Source of the DNA: Tistlia consotensis USBA 355
GTDB lineage: Bacteria; Pseudomonadota; Alphaproteobacteria; Kiloniellales; DSM-21159
DNA: 64,000 bases
Assembly: GCF_900177295.1 (NCBI RefSeq)
Contig: NZ_FWZX01000029.1
Location: forward strand, 1 to 64,000
Direction: 5' to 3'
Positions 46,650 to 55,537 of the stretch are shown piece after piece (position 1 is the stretch's first letter; every line of letters starts with the position of its first letter). The notes beneath the pieces are model-generated. The model searched no databases, was not told where the DNA came from, and worked only from the letters and a program-made list of their open reading frames with translations. The position numbers and the translations under genes were made by a program.

Positions 46650-47546
46650 ATGAGGCTCTTCAGCCGCCGGGGGCTGGCCGCGGTCCTGCTGGCAGCGGCC
46701 GCCGCCTGGCCGGCCCATGTCGACGCCGCCGGCGCGAATCCGGCCAGCACCGATGCCGTCGCGCGCGGCGCCTATCTGGTCCATGCCGGCGGCTGCGTGA
46801 CCTGCCACACCGCAGCGGCCGACGGGTCGGCGCCGCTGGCCGGCGGCCGCGCCCTGAAGACGCCCTTCGGCACCTTCCATACGCCGAACCTGACGCCCGA
46901 TCCGGAGACCGGCCTCGGCAGCTGGAGCGAGGCCGACTTCCTGCGCGCCCTGAAGCAGGGCATCGGGCGCGACGGCAGCCCGCTCTACCCCGCCTTCCCC
47001 TACGTCTCCTATTCCGGCATGACCGACGCGGACGCCAGGGACCTCTTCGCCTACCTGAAGAGCCTGCCGCCGGTGCGCAACGCGGTGCCGGCGCACGAGC
47101 TCCGCTTCCCCTACGACCTGCGCTGGGGGCTCTGGCTCTGGCGCCTCGTCTATTTCGACCCCAAGCCCTTCCGGCCGGATCCGGCGAAGAGCGAGTCCTG
47201 GAACCGCGGCGACTATCTGGTCCACGATCTCGGCCATTGCGGCGAGTGCCACACGCCGCGCGACTTCGCCGGCGCCATGGAGGCCTCGCGCTTCCTGGCC
47301 GGCACCGCCGACGGCCCGGACGGCAAGAAGGTGCCGAACATCACGCCCGACCCGCGCAGCGGCATCGGCGACTGGAGCGCCAAGGACATCACCTTCTTCC
47401 TGCAGACCGGCTTCCTGCCCAACGGCGACGTCGCCGGCGGCGCCATGGGCGCGGTCATCGAGGACTCGACCAGCAAGCTGACCGACGGCGACCGCGCGGC
47501 GATCGCCGACTACCTGCTGAGCGTCACGCCGAAGCAGTCGGACTAG
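46650..47546 (+). CDS. Diheme c-type cytochrome
   Basis: 298 residues with a signal peptide (about 1-26). Two CxxCH sites: CVTCH (about 49-53) and CGECH (about 197-201). Repeated TPNLTPDPETGLGSWSEADF and VPNITPDPRSGIGDWSAKDI show that the two cytochrome domains are duplicates. The type matches electron-accepting subunits of membrane dehydrogenases (alcohol, nicotinate, gluconate), but no dehydrogenase subunit is adjacent. It converges on the LacI regulator, whose operon encodes an FAD oxidoreductase; a link is only a guess. Confidence 0.9.
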   Translation: MRLFSRRGLAAVLLAAAAAWPAHVDAAGANPASTDAVARGAYLVHAGGCVTCHTAAADGSAPLAGGRALKTPFGTFHTPNLTPDPETGLGSWSEADFLRALKQGIGRDGSPLYPAFPYVSYSGMTDADARDLFAYLKSLPPVRNAVPAHELRFPYDLRWGLWLWRLVYFDPKPFRPDPAKSESWNRGDYLVHDLGHCGECHTPRDFAGAMEASRFLAGTADGPDGKKVPNITPDPRSGIGDWSAKDITFFLQTGFLPNGDVAGGAMGAVIEDSTSKLTDGDRAAIADYLLSVTPKQSD

Positions 47547-47555
47547 CGTCCCGCT

Positions 47556-48566
47556 TCAGGCCGAGGCCCGGCGCACGAACGAGCGCTCGAGCGTCGTCAC
47601 CGGCGCCAGCGGCTTGCGCCGGCGATGGTCCTCCAGCAGCGCGGCGATCGTCTCGGCGACCGCCGCCGGGAAGGCCGCATGGGTCGTCAGCGCGGGGCAG
47701 AGATAGGCCGAGGCCTCGATGTCGCCGATGCCCGTGACCGCGACGTCCTCGGGAATCCGGAGGCCCCGCGCCTGCAGCGCCGCCATCGCGCCGAGCGCCA
47801 TCTCGTCGCTGCCGGCCTGGATGGCGCGAAAGCTCAGCCCGCGGTCGAGCGCGTCCTGGACGCTGTCCCAGCCGGCCTTGTAGCGGTAGGCCGAATCCCA
47901 GACCAGCCGGGGATCGACCGCCAGGCCGCGCGCCGCCAGGGCGTCCTGGTAGCCGGCGAAGCGCTCGGTGCCCGAGGCGGAGCCGAGGATCCTGCCGAGA
48001 TAGGCGACCGGGCCGCCGTAGCTCTCCAGCATGAACGAGACGGAGCGCCGGATCGCCCCGCGGTCGTCGTAGACGATCGAGGGGATGCCGTGGGCCTGCA
48101 GCGACAGGCCGACCGCGATCACCGGCAGCCCCTGCTCCTGCACCTTGGCCGCCAGGCTCTGGATGTTCGGCGTGCTCAGCAGGTCGCTGGCGGCGACGAT
48201 GATGCCGTGCAGCCGCATCGCCTCGGTACGCGCCAGGATGTTCTGCAGCCGGTCCTGGCTGTGGCCCAGGTTGTAGAGCAGCAGGTCGAGGCCGAGGCCT
48301 TCGAGGGCCGGCTGGATGTGCTTGGTCAGCGAGGCGTAGACGCCCTGCTCGATGTCGCCGACCAGCAGCGCGACCGTGGTGCTGCGGCCGCGCCGCAGGC
48401 CCTGCGCCATGTGGTTCGGCTGGAAGCCGAGGTCCTGGATCGCCGCCAGCACCCGGGCCTGCGTCTGCTCGCTGACCGCCGCCTGGCCGCTCAGCACGCG
48501 CGAGACGGTGGCCGAGGAGACGCCGGCGTGACGCGCGACGTCGCGGATTCCAGAGGCTTTCTTCAT
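47556..48566 (-). CDS. LacI-family transcriptional repressor
   Basis: 336 residues from MKKASGIRDVARHAGVSSATVSRVLSG. The helix-turn-helix and hinge helix (ARVLAAIQDLGFQPNHMAQGLRRGRS) are intact, followed by a periplasmic-binding-protein-like effector domain (IAVGLSLQAHGIPSIVYDDRGAIRRSVSFMLESYG, IQAGSDEMALGAMAALQARGLRIPEDVAVTGIGDIE). The longer frame to 48722 runs through the operator region and was rejected. It is divergent from the seven-gene catabolic operon, with a perfect palindrome between them, so it is presumably that operon's ligand-relieved repressor. Confidence 0.94.
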   Translation of the reverse strand: MKKASGIRDVARHAGVSSATVSRVLSGQAAVSEQTQARVLAAIQDLGFQPNHMAQGLRRGRSTTVALLVGDIEQGVYASLTKHIQPALEGLGLDLLLYNLGHSQDRLQNILARTEAMRLHGIIVAASDLLSTPNIQSLAAKVQEQGLPVIAVGLSLQAHGIPSIVYDDRGAIRRSVSFMLESYGGPVAYLGRILGSASGTERFAGYQDALAARGLAVDPRLVWDSAYRYKAGWDSVQDALDRGLSFRAIQAGSDEMALGAMAALQARGLRIPEDVAVTGIGDIEASAYLCPALTTHAAFPAAVAETIAALLEDHRRRKPLAPVTTLERSFVRRASA

Positions 48567-48619
48567 CGAACTTGACAGGTCCCTCGCTGCTTCCTTAGCG
48601 TCCTGATACAGGATGTAAT

Positions 48620-48641
48620 CGTTTTCATCACGATGAAAACG
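48620..48641. promoter_or_regulatory. LacI-family operator: perfect 10+2+10 palindrome
   Basis: Arms CGTTTTCATC (48620-48629) and GATGAAAACG (48632-48641) are exact inverted repeats separated by AC. An overlapping AAAACGTTT core (48636-48644) adds a second LacI-like half-site pair, and TCCTG-ATA-CAGGA lies just upstream at 48601-48613. AT-rich in a GC-rich genome, halfway between the divergent repressor and transporter genes. Confidence 0.8.
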
Positions 48642-48691
48642 TTTCCACCACAAGTTTCCGACCGAGTTTCCGAAATTCGCCCAGGCCAACG

Positions 48692-49519
48692 ATGACCGAG
48701 CCGGACCGCGACCACAGCCCAACGGCCAGCCCCGCCCCGTCCCGCCCGGGCACGACGATCGAGCTCGAGCGGGTCACCAAGGTCTATGGCGCCGGCGCCC
48801 TCGCGGTGCAGGCGCTCAGCCCGATCTCCGTGACCCTCGCTCCCGGCCAGGCGGTCAGCGTCGTCGGGCCGAGCGGCTGCGGCAAGAGCACCCTGATGCG
48901 GCTGATCGCCGGCCTGGAGGCCCCGAGCTCCGGCACGATCCGGGTCGGCGGCAGGCCGGTCGCCGGCCCGCTCGAGGACCTCGGCATCGTGTTCCAGCGC
49001 GACCTGCTGCTCGACTGGCGCGACGTCCTGGGCAACGTGCTGCTGCCCGCCGAGATCAAGGGCCTGGCGCCGGCGGCGGCCCGGCGCCGCGCCGCCGGGC
49101 TGCTGGCCGAGCTCGGCGTCGAGCGCTTCGCCGGGCACTATCCCTGGCAGCTCTCCGGCGGCATGCGCCAGCGCGTCGCGATCGCCCGCGCCCTGCTGCC
49201 CAGCCCGACCCTGATGTTCCTCGACGAGCCGTTCAGCGCGCTCGACGCCATGACCCGCGACCAGATGAACGTGCTGCTGCAGCAGGTCCAGTCGGCCGAG
49301 CACGTCACCACGCTGCTGATCACCCACTCGATCCTGGAGGCGGTCTTCGTCGCCGACCGGGTGCTGGTGATGTCCGGCCGGCCGGGCACCCTGCTCGACG
49401 ACATCGCCGTCGACTTCCCGCGGCCACGCCGGCTCAGCCTGCGGGAGACGCCGGAGTTCAGCGCCATCGTGCGGCGCATCCGCGAGCAGTTCGTGCGCAC
49501 GGGGGACCTGGTCGGATGA
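48692..49519 (+). CDS. ABC transporter ATP-binding protein (nitrate/sulfonate/taurine type)
   Basis: 275 residues. Walker A GPSGCGKSTLMRL, Q-loop VFQRDLLLDWRD, signature LSGGMRQRVAIARAL, Walker B LMFLDEPFSALDA and H-loop LLITHSILEAVF. The family is that of SsuB/TauB/ThiZ-like importers for small organic anions, sulfonates or pyrimidine-like compounds. It is the first gene of the LacI-controlled operon; its stop overlaps the permease ATG by 4 bases. Confidence 0.93.
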   Translation: MTEPDRDHSPTASPAPSRPGTTIELERVTKVYGAGALAVQALSPISVTLAPGQAVSVVGPSGCGKSTLMRLIAGLEAPSSGTIRVGGRPVAGPLEDLGIVFQRDLLLDWRDVLGNVLLPAEIKGLAPAAARRRAAGLLAELGVERFAGHYPWQLSGGMRQRVAIARALLPSPTLMFLDEPFSALDAMTRDQMNVLLQQVQSAEHVTTLLITHSILEAVFVADRVLVMSGRPGTLLDDIAVDFPRPRRLSLRETPEFSAIVRRIREQFVRTGDLVG

Positions 49520-50379
49520 CGGCGCTGCCCGAAGGCCGTCCCGAAGGCCGTCTGGACGAGCCGCGCGCGCCCGCGACGGGCGGACTCGGCCTGCGCACGC
49601 GCCGGGCCGCCACCAACCTCTTCCCGCCGCTGCTCAGCGCGGTCATCGGCCTCGGTCTCTGGGAAGGCCTGGTGCGCTGGTTCGCCGTGCCGAGCTACGT
49701 GCTGCCGCCGCCCTCCCAGGTCGTGCTCGAGCTGGTCGGCGAGTGGCAGTACCTGCTGACCGAGCTCGGCTGGACCGTGCTGGCCGCCGCCATCGGCGTC
49801 GCCATCGCGATCTCGCTCGGCATCCTGGCCGGCGCCGCCATCGCGCTGTCGCCGACGGTCGACCGGATGCTGACTTCCTGGCTGGTCGTGATCCACGCGA
49901 TCCCCAAGGTCGTCATCGCGCCGCTGTTCCTGATCTGGTTCGGCTTCGGCGTGCAGAGCGAGGTCTTCTTCGTCGTCACCTTCACCTTCTTCCCGGTCGT
50001 GGTCGCGACGATCACCGGCCTCAAGTCGGCCGACCCCGACGTCCTGCAGCTGGTCCGCTCGATGGGCGCAACCCGCCAGCAGGTGCTGCGCAAGATCATG
50101 TTCCCCTCGGCCCTGCCGATCATCCTGTCGGGCGTCAAGCTCTCGGTCTCGCTGGCGCCGGTCGGCGCGGTGATCGGAGAGTTCGTCGCCTCGAACCAGG
50201 GCCTCGGGCACCTGCTGATCCGCGCCGTCGGCGACATGGACACCGCCCTCGCCTTCGCCGCGGTGACGCTGTTCTCGGTGTTCGGCGTGCTGCTCTGGCG
50301 CGCCGCCGAGTACGTCGAAGGCCGGCTGCTGCCCTGGCATCCCAGCCAGCGCGGGGACTTCAAGCCCGGCCAGAAATAG
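49516..50379 (+). CDS. ABC transporter permease (SsuC/TauC-like)
   Basis: 287 residues, about six membrane helices from residue 40 on. The EAA loop that docks the ATPase is RSMGATRQQVLRKIMFPSALPIILSGVKLSVSLAPVGAVIGEF. It overlaps the ATPase gene by 4 bases (ATGA) and is followed 18 bases later by the binding protein, so the three form one importer. Confidence 0.92.
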   Translation: MTALPEGRPEGRLDEPRAPATGGLGLRTRRAATNLFPPLLSAVIGLGLWEGLVRWFAVPSYVLPPPSQVVLELVGEWQYLLTELGWTVLAAAIGVAIAISLGILAGAAIALSPTVDRMLTSWLVVIHAIPKVVIAPLFLIWFGFGVQSEVFFVVTFTFFPVVVATITGLKSADPDVLQLVRSMGATRQQVLRKIMFPSALPIILSGVKLSVSLAPVGAVIGEFVASNQGLGHLLIRAVGDMDTALAFAAVTLFSVFGVLLWRAAEYVEGRLLPWHPSQRGDFKPGQK

Positions 50380-50397
50380 CTCGAACAGGAGGACACG

Positions 50398-51411
50398 ATG
50401 AGGCAGTTGAGAAGCACGCTTACCCGCATCGCATTCGCATCGCTGTGCGGGGTCGCGGTCGCGGTCGCCCTGGCGGCCGCAGCCGGAAGCCCGGCCCGGG
50501 CCGAGGCGACCAAGGTCCGGGTCGTGCTGGACTGGGCCTGGCTGCCCTACCACTCGCCCTTCCTGATCGCCCAGGACAAGGGCTACTACAAGGACGCCGG
50601 CCTGGACGTGACCATCGAGCAGGGCCGCGGCTCGGCCAACACCGCTGTGCTGGTCTCCCAGGGTCAGTTCGACATCGGCCACCTCAACATCACCAACGCC
50701 GCCCAGATGATCGGCAAGGGCGGCCCGATGACCGTGGTCGGGATCTACCAGCACAAGTCCGGCGCCTCCTTCGTCGGCATCAAGGGCAAGGTCGCGCTGG
50801 ACGGCCCGAAGTCCCTGATCGGCCCGAAGATCGGCAGCACGCCGGGCGGCTCCGACGCCCTCAGCATCAAGATCTTCACCAAGGTCTCCGGCCTCAAGGC
50901 GTCCGACCTCGACATCGTCTCGCTCGACGCCAACGCCAAGACGGCGGCCCTGCTGAGCGGCAAGATCGACGTCGTCAGCGGTGACGCGCCGGCCTACACC
51001 TCCTACGTCAAGGCGACCGGCCAGGAGCCGGTGGCCCTGATCCTCTCCGACTACGGCCTGCCGCTGGTCGGCTTCGGCTTCGGCGTCAACAACGACTTCC
51101 TGGCCAAGCATCCCGACGCGGTGAAGAAGTTCCTGGCGGCGACCAAGAAGGGCTTCCAGGACGCCGCTGCCGACCCGGCCAAGGCCTGCGCCTTCATGGC
51201 CGAGACGGTCCACCTGTCCGGCGAGCAGAGCCGCTGCGTCAACTACTTCAATGCCCTGCTCGCGCTCTCGACGCCGCCGAGCGATCCGACCTGGGGCAAG
51301 CAGAGCGCCGAGGAGTGGCAGAAGCTGACCGACACGCTGCGCGAGGTCGGGCTGCTCGAGTCCGACAAGCCGGCGTCGACCTACTACAGCAACGAGTTCG
51401 TCCCTCAATGA
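50398..51411 (+). CDS. ABC transporter substrate-binding protein (NMT1/THI5-like)
   Basis: 337 residues. Sec signal peptide at about 1-35 (ending AGSPARA). The mature part starts VRVVLDWAWLPYHSPFLIAQDKGYYKDAGLDVTIEQGRGS, the NMT1/THI5-like pattern of binding proteins for pyrimidines, riboflavin or sulfonates. The conserved Trp at WAWLPYH may sit in the ligand pocket. The stop overlaps the next ATG. The ligand is probably the pathway's starting compound. Confidence 0.92.
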   Translation: MRQLRSTLTRIAFASLCGVAVAVALAAAAGSPARAEATKVRVVLDWAWLPYHSPFLIAQDKGYYKDAGLDVTIEQGRGSANTAVLVSQGQFDIGHLNITNAAQMIGKGGPMTVVGIYQHKSGASFVGIKGKVALDGPKSLIGPKIGSTPGGSDALSIKIFTKVSGLKASDLDIVSLDANAKTAALLSGKIDVVSGDAPAYTSYVKATGQEPVALILSDYGLPLVGFGFGVNNDFLAKHPDAVKKFLAATKKGFQDAAADPAKACAFMAETVHLSGEQSRCVNYFNALLALSTPPSDPTWGKQSAEEWQKLTDTLREVGLLESDKPASTYYSNEFVPQ

Positions 51412-53060
51412 AACCTGGTTCGACAAGCGTCGGGGCGCAGAAGCGCCCCGACGTCCTGGTCGTCGGCGGCGGCCACAACGGCCTGGTCGCCGCCTGCTAC
51501 CTCGCGGGCGCAGGGCTGAAGGTCCTCGTGCTGGAGGCCGCCGACCGCCTCGGCGGGCCGGTCGCGACGGTCGAGTTCATGCCCGGCTACTTCTCGACGA
51601 TCAGCAACTCGCCCGGCTCGCTGGAGCCGAAGATCGTCGAGGAGCTGGGCCTGGAGCGCTTCGGCCTGCGCTTCGTGCGCCCCGACCCGACGCTGGTCCA
51701 GCCGCTGGAGGGCGGCCGGCTCTACGTCGGCTGGCGCGACCCGGCGCGCAACAACGCCCAGATCGAGGCCTTCGCCGCCGGCGAGGCCGCGCGCTACCAG
51801 GCCTTCTTCGCCTATCTCCAGGACTTCGCCGACCGGCTCGGCATCTCGCTCTTCGAGCCTCCGCCCAGCCTGCAGCAGCTGGTCCGCAACCTGACCCGCC
51901 CGGAGGACCAGGAGGCCTTCAGCCGGATCCTGCTCGGCAGCGCCCGCGACCTGATGGACGAGTTCGGCCTGGCGCCCGAGACCCAGGCGCTGATCGGGCC
52001 GCTCGCCGTGGTCGGCGGCCAGGTCACCCCCTCGACCCCGGGCACGCCCTTCAACCTGCTGATGCGGCCGCTGTCGCTGGCCTCGATCAAGAGCGAGGCC
52101 GACTACGACCCGCGCCGCCTGCCGCTGCGCGGCTCGACCGGACTGCCGGTCGGTGGCATGGGCGCGATCATCGCGGCGATGACCGCCAGTCTGCAGCAGC
52201 AGGGCGGCGCGGTCCGCACCGGCGAGCGGGTCGAGCTGCTGCGCGTGCGCGACGGCCGCATCGCCGGCGTGGTCACCGCCGCCGGCGAGGAGATCGACGC
52301 GCCGCTGGTGATCTCGGCGCTCAATCCGAAGACGACGGTCGCGCTGCTCGACGAGGCCGCCGACTGGGGGCCGCTGCGCGGCAAGCTGCAGCGCAAGCAG
52401 ATGCGCGGCCGGGCCTTCAAGATCGTGCTCGCGCTCGACGGCGTGCCGCGCTACGCCGCGGCCGCCGACGCGGCCGAAGCGCGGCTGCTGGCGACCGCCC
52501 AGTTCCGCATCGCCCCCAGCATCGACTACCTGGAGGAGGCGCACAGCGACATGCTGCTCGGGCGGCTCTCCGACAAGCCGGTGATCTGGGGCCTCTGCCC
52601 CTCGCTCTCCTCGCCGAGCCTGGCGCCCGAGGGCAAGCAGGTGCTGAGCCTGAACATCGGCAACGCGCCCTACCGCCTGCGCGAGGGCAGCTGGGCGACG
52701 CAGCGCGACGTCCTGGCCAAGCGGGCGATCGCCGCGCTGGCCGAGTGGATGCCGACCCTGCCGGACCTGATCACCGACTACCGCTGCATCGACCCGATCG
52801 AGTTCGAGCAGCGCTACGGCCTGGTCGAGGCCAACATCACGCACGGCGACACCATGCCCTGGAACAGCTTCTGGATGCGGCCGATGGCCGGCCTGCACGC
52901 CTACCGCACGCCGACCCCCGGCCTCTACCTCAGCGGCAATGGCACCTGGCCGGGCAACTACGTCTCGGGCATCGCCGGCCACAACGCGGCCAGGGCCGTG
53001 CTCTCCGACCTCGCGTCCGCCGACTCGCCGCTGGCCGAGCTGCTGCGCAGCCCGCGCTGA
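51408..53060 (+). CDS. FAD-dependent oxidoreductase, phytoene-desaturase-like
   Basis: 550 residues from MKPGSTSVGAQKRPD; overlaps the binding-protein stop by 4 bases. The FAD-binding Rossmann motif is VLVVGGGHNGLVAACYLAGAGLKVLVLEAADRLGG, and the C-terminal GLYLSGNGTWPGNYVSGIAGHNAARAVL closes the FAD site. This is the COG1233/PYROXD2-like group of amine or carotenoid-type dehydrogenases, without a signal peptide or membrane helix. In this operon it probably oxidises a C-N or C-C bond of the imported compound. Substrate unknown. Confidence 0.88.
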   Translation: MKPGSTSVGAQKRPDVLVVGGGHNGLVAACYLAGAGLKVLVLEAADRLGGPVATVEFMPGYFSTISNSPGSLEPKIVEELGLERFGLRFVRPDPTLVQPLEGGRLYVGWRDPARNNAQIEAFAAGEAARYQAFFAYLQDFADRLGISLFEPPPSLQQLVRNLTRPEDQEAFSRILLGSARDLMDEFGLAPETQALIGPLAVVGGQVTPSTPGTPFNLLMRPLSLASIKSEADYDPRRLPLRGSTGLPVGGMGAIIAAMTASLQQQGGAVRTGERVELLRVRDGRIAGVVTAAGEEIDAPLVISALNPKTTVALLDEAADWGPLRGKLQRKQMRGRAFKIVLALDGVPRYAAAADAAEARLLATAQFRIAPSIDYLEEAHSDMLLGRLSDKPVIWGLCPSLSSPSLAPEGKQVLSLNIGNAPYRLREGSWATQRDVLAKRAIAALAEWMPTLPDLITDYRCIDPIEFEQRYGLVEANITHGDTMPWNSFWMRPMAGLHAYRTPTPGLYLSGNGTWPGNYVSGIAGHNAARAVLSDLASADSPLAELLRSPR

Positions 53061-53093
53061 CCGCCGGTCGCCCACACGAAGGAACCACGAGAC

Positions 53094-54062
53094 ATGCTGA
53101 TCGACGGCCTGCAGTGCGGCCACTTCACCCGCGAGACCTTCGAGGAGCTGCGCCGCGGCGGGGTCACCTGCGTGACCATCACCGCCGGCTTCTGGGAAGG
53201 CACGATGGAATCGCTGGATGCGCTGGCGCGCTGGCGCGAGCTGATCCGCGAGAACCAGGACCTGGTCGTGCTCGCGACGACCGCCGCCGACATCGAGCGG
53301 GCGGCCGCCAGCAACCGCACCGCGCTGCTGATCGGCTACCAGAACTCCAACCTCTTCGAGGGCCGCATCCGCTTCGTCGAGCTCTTCGCCGAGCTCGGCG
53401 TCCGGGTCGTGCAGCTGACCTACAACAACCAGAACGAACTGGCCGGCAGCTGCTACGAGACCGAGGATTCCGGCCTCGCCCGCTTCGGCCGCGAGGTCAT
53501 CGACGAGATGAACCGGACCGGCATGCTGGTCGACCTGTCGCACGTCGGCAACCGCTCGACCCTGGAGGCGGTCAAGCACTCGAAGAAGCCGGTGGCGATC
53601 ACCCACGCCAACGCCGACTCGCTGTTCGCCCACAAGCGCAACAAGACCGACGACGTGCTGAAGGCCCTGGCCGACAACGGCGGCGTCATCGGCTGCGCGA
53701 CCTATCGCAACATCACCGGCGACTACTACTGCAGCACGCCGAAGGCCTGGGCCGAGATGGTCGCGCGCACCGTCGAGATCGCCGGCATCGACCACGTCGC
53801 GATCGGCACCGACCGCAGCCACAACTTCGCCAAGCCCGACTACGACTGGATGCGCCAGGGCCGCTGGACCCGCGGCATCGACTACGGCGCCGGCTCGGCG
53901 GCACGGCCGGGCAAGGTGCCGCCGGCCGACTGGTTCAAGGAGGTCGGCAACCTGAACCTGATCCCCGGCGGGCTGGCCGAGGTCGGCTTCTCGCCCGAGG
54001 AGGTCGCCAAGATCACCGCCGGCAACTGGCTGCGCGTCTACCGCGAGGTCTTCGGCGGCTGA
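53094..54062 (+). CDS. Membrane-dipeptidase-like (peptidase M19) protein lacking the first zinc motif
   Basis: 322 residues; no signal peptide or lipobox, so cytosolic. Peptidase M19 features: RVVQLTYNNQNELAGSCYETEDSGLARFGREVIDEMNRTGMLVDLSHVGNRS and PVAITHANADSLFAHKRNKTDD. Canonical M19 enzymes begin with DGHNDLP, whose His and Asp bind zinc. Here the position reads IDGLQCGHF, so that pair is missing, while the Glu, DLSH and THAN ligands remain. In the operon it may hydrolyse a small amide or act as an isomerase or hydratase; the family also includes non-dipeptidases. Confidence 0.85.
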   Translation: MLIDGLQCGHFTRETFEELRRGGVTCVTITAGFWEGTMESLDALARWRELIRENQDLVVLATTAADIERAAASNRTALLIGYQNSNLFEGRIRFVELFAELGVRVVQLTYNNQNELAGSCYETEDSGLARFGREVIDEMNRTGMLVDLSHVGNRSTLEAVKHSKKPVAITHANADSLFAHKRNKTDDVLKALADNGGVIGCATYRNITGDYYCSTPKAWAEMVARTVEIAGIDHVAIGTDRSHNFAKPDYDWMRQGRWTRGIDYGAGSAARPGKVPPADWFKEVGNLNLIPGGLAEVGFSPEEVAKITAGNWLRVYREVFGG

Positions 54063-54106
54063 CGCCGCGCCCCTGCCCTCTTCTCCGAACTGCGGGAACC
54101 GTCCCC

Positions 54107-55537
54107 ATGCATGTCAGCGAATTCTACATCGACGGCCGCTGGGTCGTGCCGGCCGGCCGGCGCCGCCTGCCGGTCGTCGATCCCTCGACCGAGGAGCCGA
54201 TCTGCGAGGTCGCCCTCGGCGAGGCCGAGGACGTCGACCGCGCCGTCGCCGCCGCCCGCCGCGCCTTCCCGTCCTTCGCCGCCACCTCGCGGCAGGAGCG
54301 GCTGGCGCTGCTGCAGCGGATCAAGGACGGCTTCGCCGCGCGCCACGAGGAGCTGGCGCTGACGGTGTCGCGCGAGATGGGAGCGCCGCTCTCCGTCGCC
54401 TCCTCGGCCCAGGTCGCGAGCGGGCCGAACAACCTCGCCGAGATGATCCGCGTGCTTCAGGACTTCGCCTTCGAGACCCGGCGCGGCAGCACCCTGGTGG
54501 CCCGCGAGGCGATCGGCGTCTGCGGCCTGATCACGCCCTGGAACTGGCCGATCAACCAGGTCGTCTGCAAGGTCGCGCCGGCGCTCGCTGCCGGCTGCAC
54601 CATGGTGCTGAAGCCGAGCGAGATCGCGCCGCTGAGCGCCCTCGTCGTCGCCGAGATCCTGCACGACGCCGGGGTGCCGCCCGGGGTCTTCAACCTGGTC
54701 AACGGCGACGGCCCGACGGTCGGCGAGGCGCTGGCCGCGCACCCCGAGGTCGACATGGTCTCCTTCACCGGCTCGACGCGCGCCGGGGTCCGGGTCGCCG
54801 AGCTGGCGGCGCCGACCGTCAAGCGGGTCGCCCAGGAGCTCGGCGGCAAGTCGCCGAACCTCCTGCTGCCCGACCTCGGGGACTGGGAGCGCGCCGTCAG
54901 CCTGGGCGTCGCCCGCTGCTTCGGCAACAGCGGCCAGTCCTGCAGCGCCGCGACGCGCATGCTGGTGCCGGCCGAGCGGCACGAGGAGGTCGCCGCGATC
55001 GCCGCCCGGGTCGCCGAGGGCTACCGGGTCGGCCCGCCGGAGCTGGAGGCGACCCAGCTCGGCCCTCTGGTCAGCCGGGCCCAGTTCGACAAGGTGCAGC
55101 GGCTGATCGCGCGCGGCGTCGAGGAGGGCGCCCGGCTGGTCGCCGGCGGCACCGGCCGCCCCGAGGGACTGGAGCGCGGCTGGTACGCCCGCCCGACGGT
55201 CTTCGCCGCGGTCCGCAACGACATGGACATCGCCCGCGAGGAGATCTTCGGCCCGGTCCTGGTGATCCTGCCCTACGACAGCGTCGAGCAGGCCATCGAG
55301 ATCGCCAACGACACGCCCTACGGCCTCAACGCCTATGTCCAGGGCGCCGACCTCGAGCGCGCCCGCGGGGTCGCCCGGGCCCTGCGCGCCGGCAGCGTGC
55401 ACATCAACTACCCGCCGGTCGACCGCGGCGCGCCCTTCGGCGGCTACAAGCAGTCCGGCAACGGCCGGGAATGGGGCGAGCACGGCCTTTCGGAGTTCCT
55501 GGAGACCAAGGCCATCGTCGGCTACGGAGCGGAATGA
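54107..55537 (+). CDS. NAD(P)-dependent aldehyde dehydrogenase
   Basis: 476 residues from MHVSEFYIDGRWVVPAG. Catalytic Cys in CFGNSGQSCSAATRM, general-base Glu in AQELGGKSPNLLL, cofactor Asn/Lys in LITPWNWPINQVV and LKPSEIAPLSA, and EEIFGPVLVILPYD. All catalytic positions are intact. The following gene overlaps its stop (ATGA). It probably oxidises an aldehyde released by the flavoprotein or the amidohydrolase step. Confidence 0.94.
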   Translation: MHVSEFYIDGRWVVPAGRRRLPVVDPSTEEPICEVALGEAEDVDRAVAAARRAFPSFAATSRQERLALLQRIKDGFAARHEELALTVSREMGAPLSVASSAQVASGPNNLAEMIRVLQDFAFETRRGSTLVAREAIGVCGLITPWNWPINQVVCKVAPALAAGCTMVLKPSEIAPLSALVVAEILHDAGVPPGVFNLVNGDGPTVGEALAAHPEVDMVSFTGSTRAGVRVAELAAPTVKRVAQELGGKSPNLLLPDLGDWERAVSLGVARCFGNSGQSCSAATRMLVPAERHEEVAAIAARVAEGYRVGPPELEATQLGPLVSRAQFDKVQRLIARGVEEGARLVAGGTGRPEGLERGWYARPTVFAAVRNDMDIAREEIFGPVLVILPYDSVEQAIEIANDTPYGLNAYVQGADLERARGVARALRAGSVHINYPPVDRGAPFGGYKQSGNGREWGEHGLSEFLETKAIVGYGAE

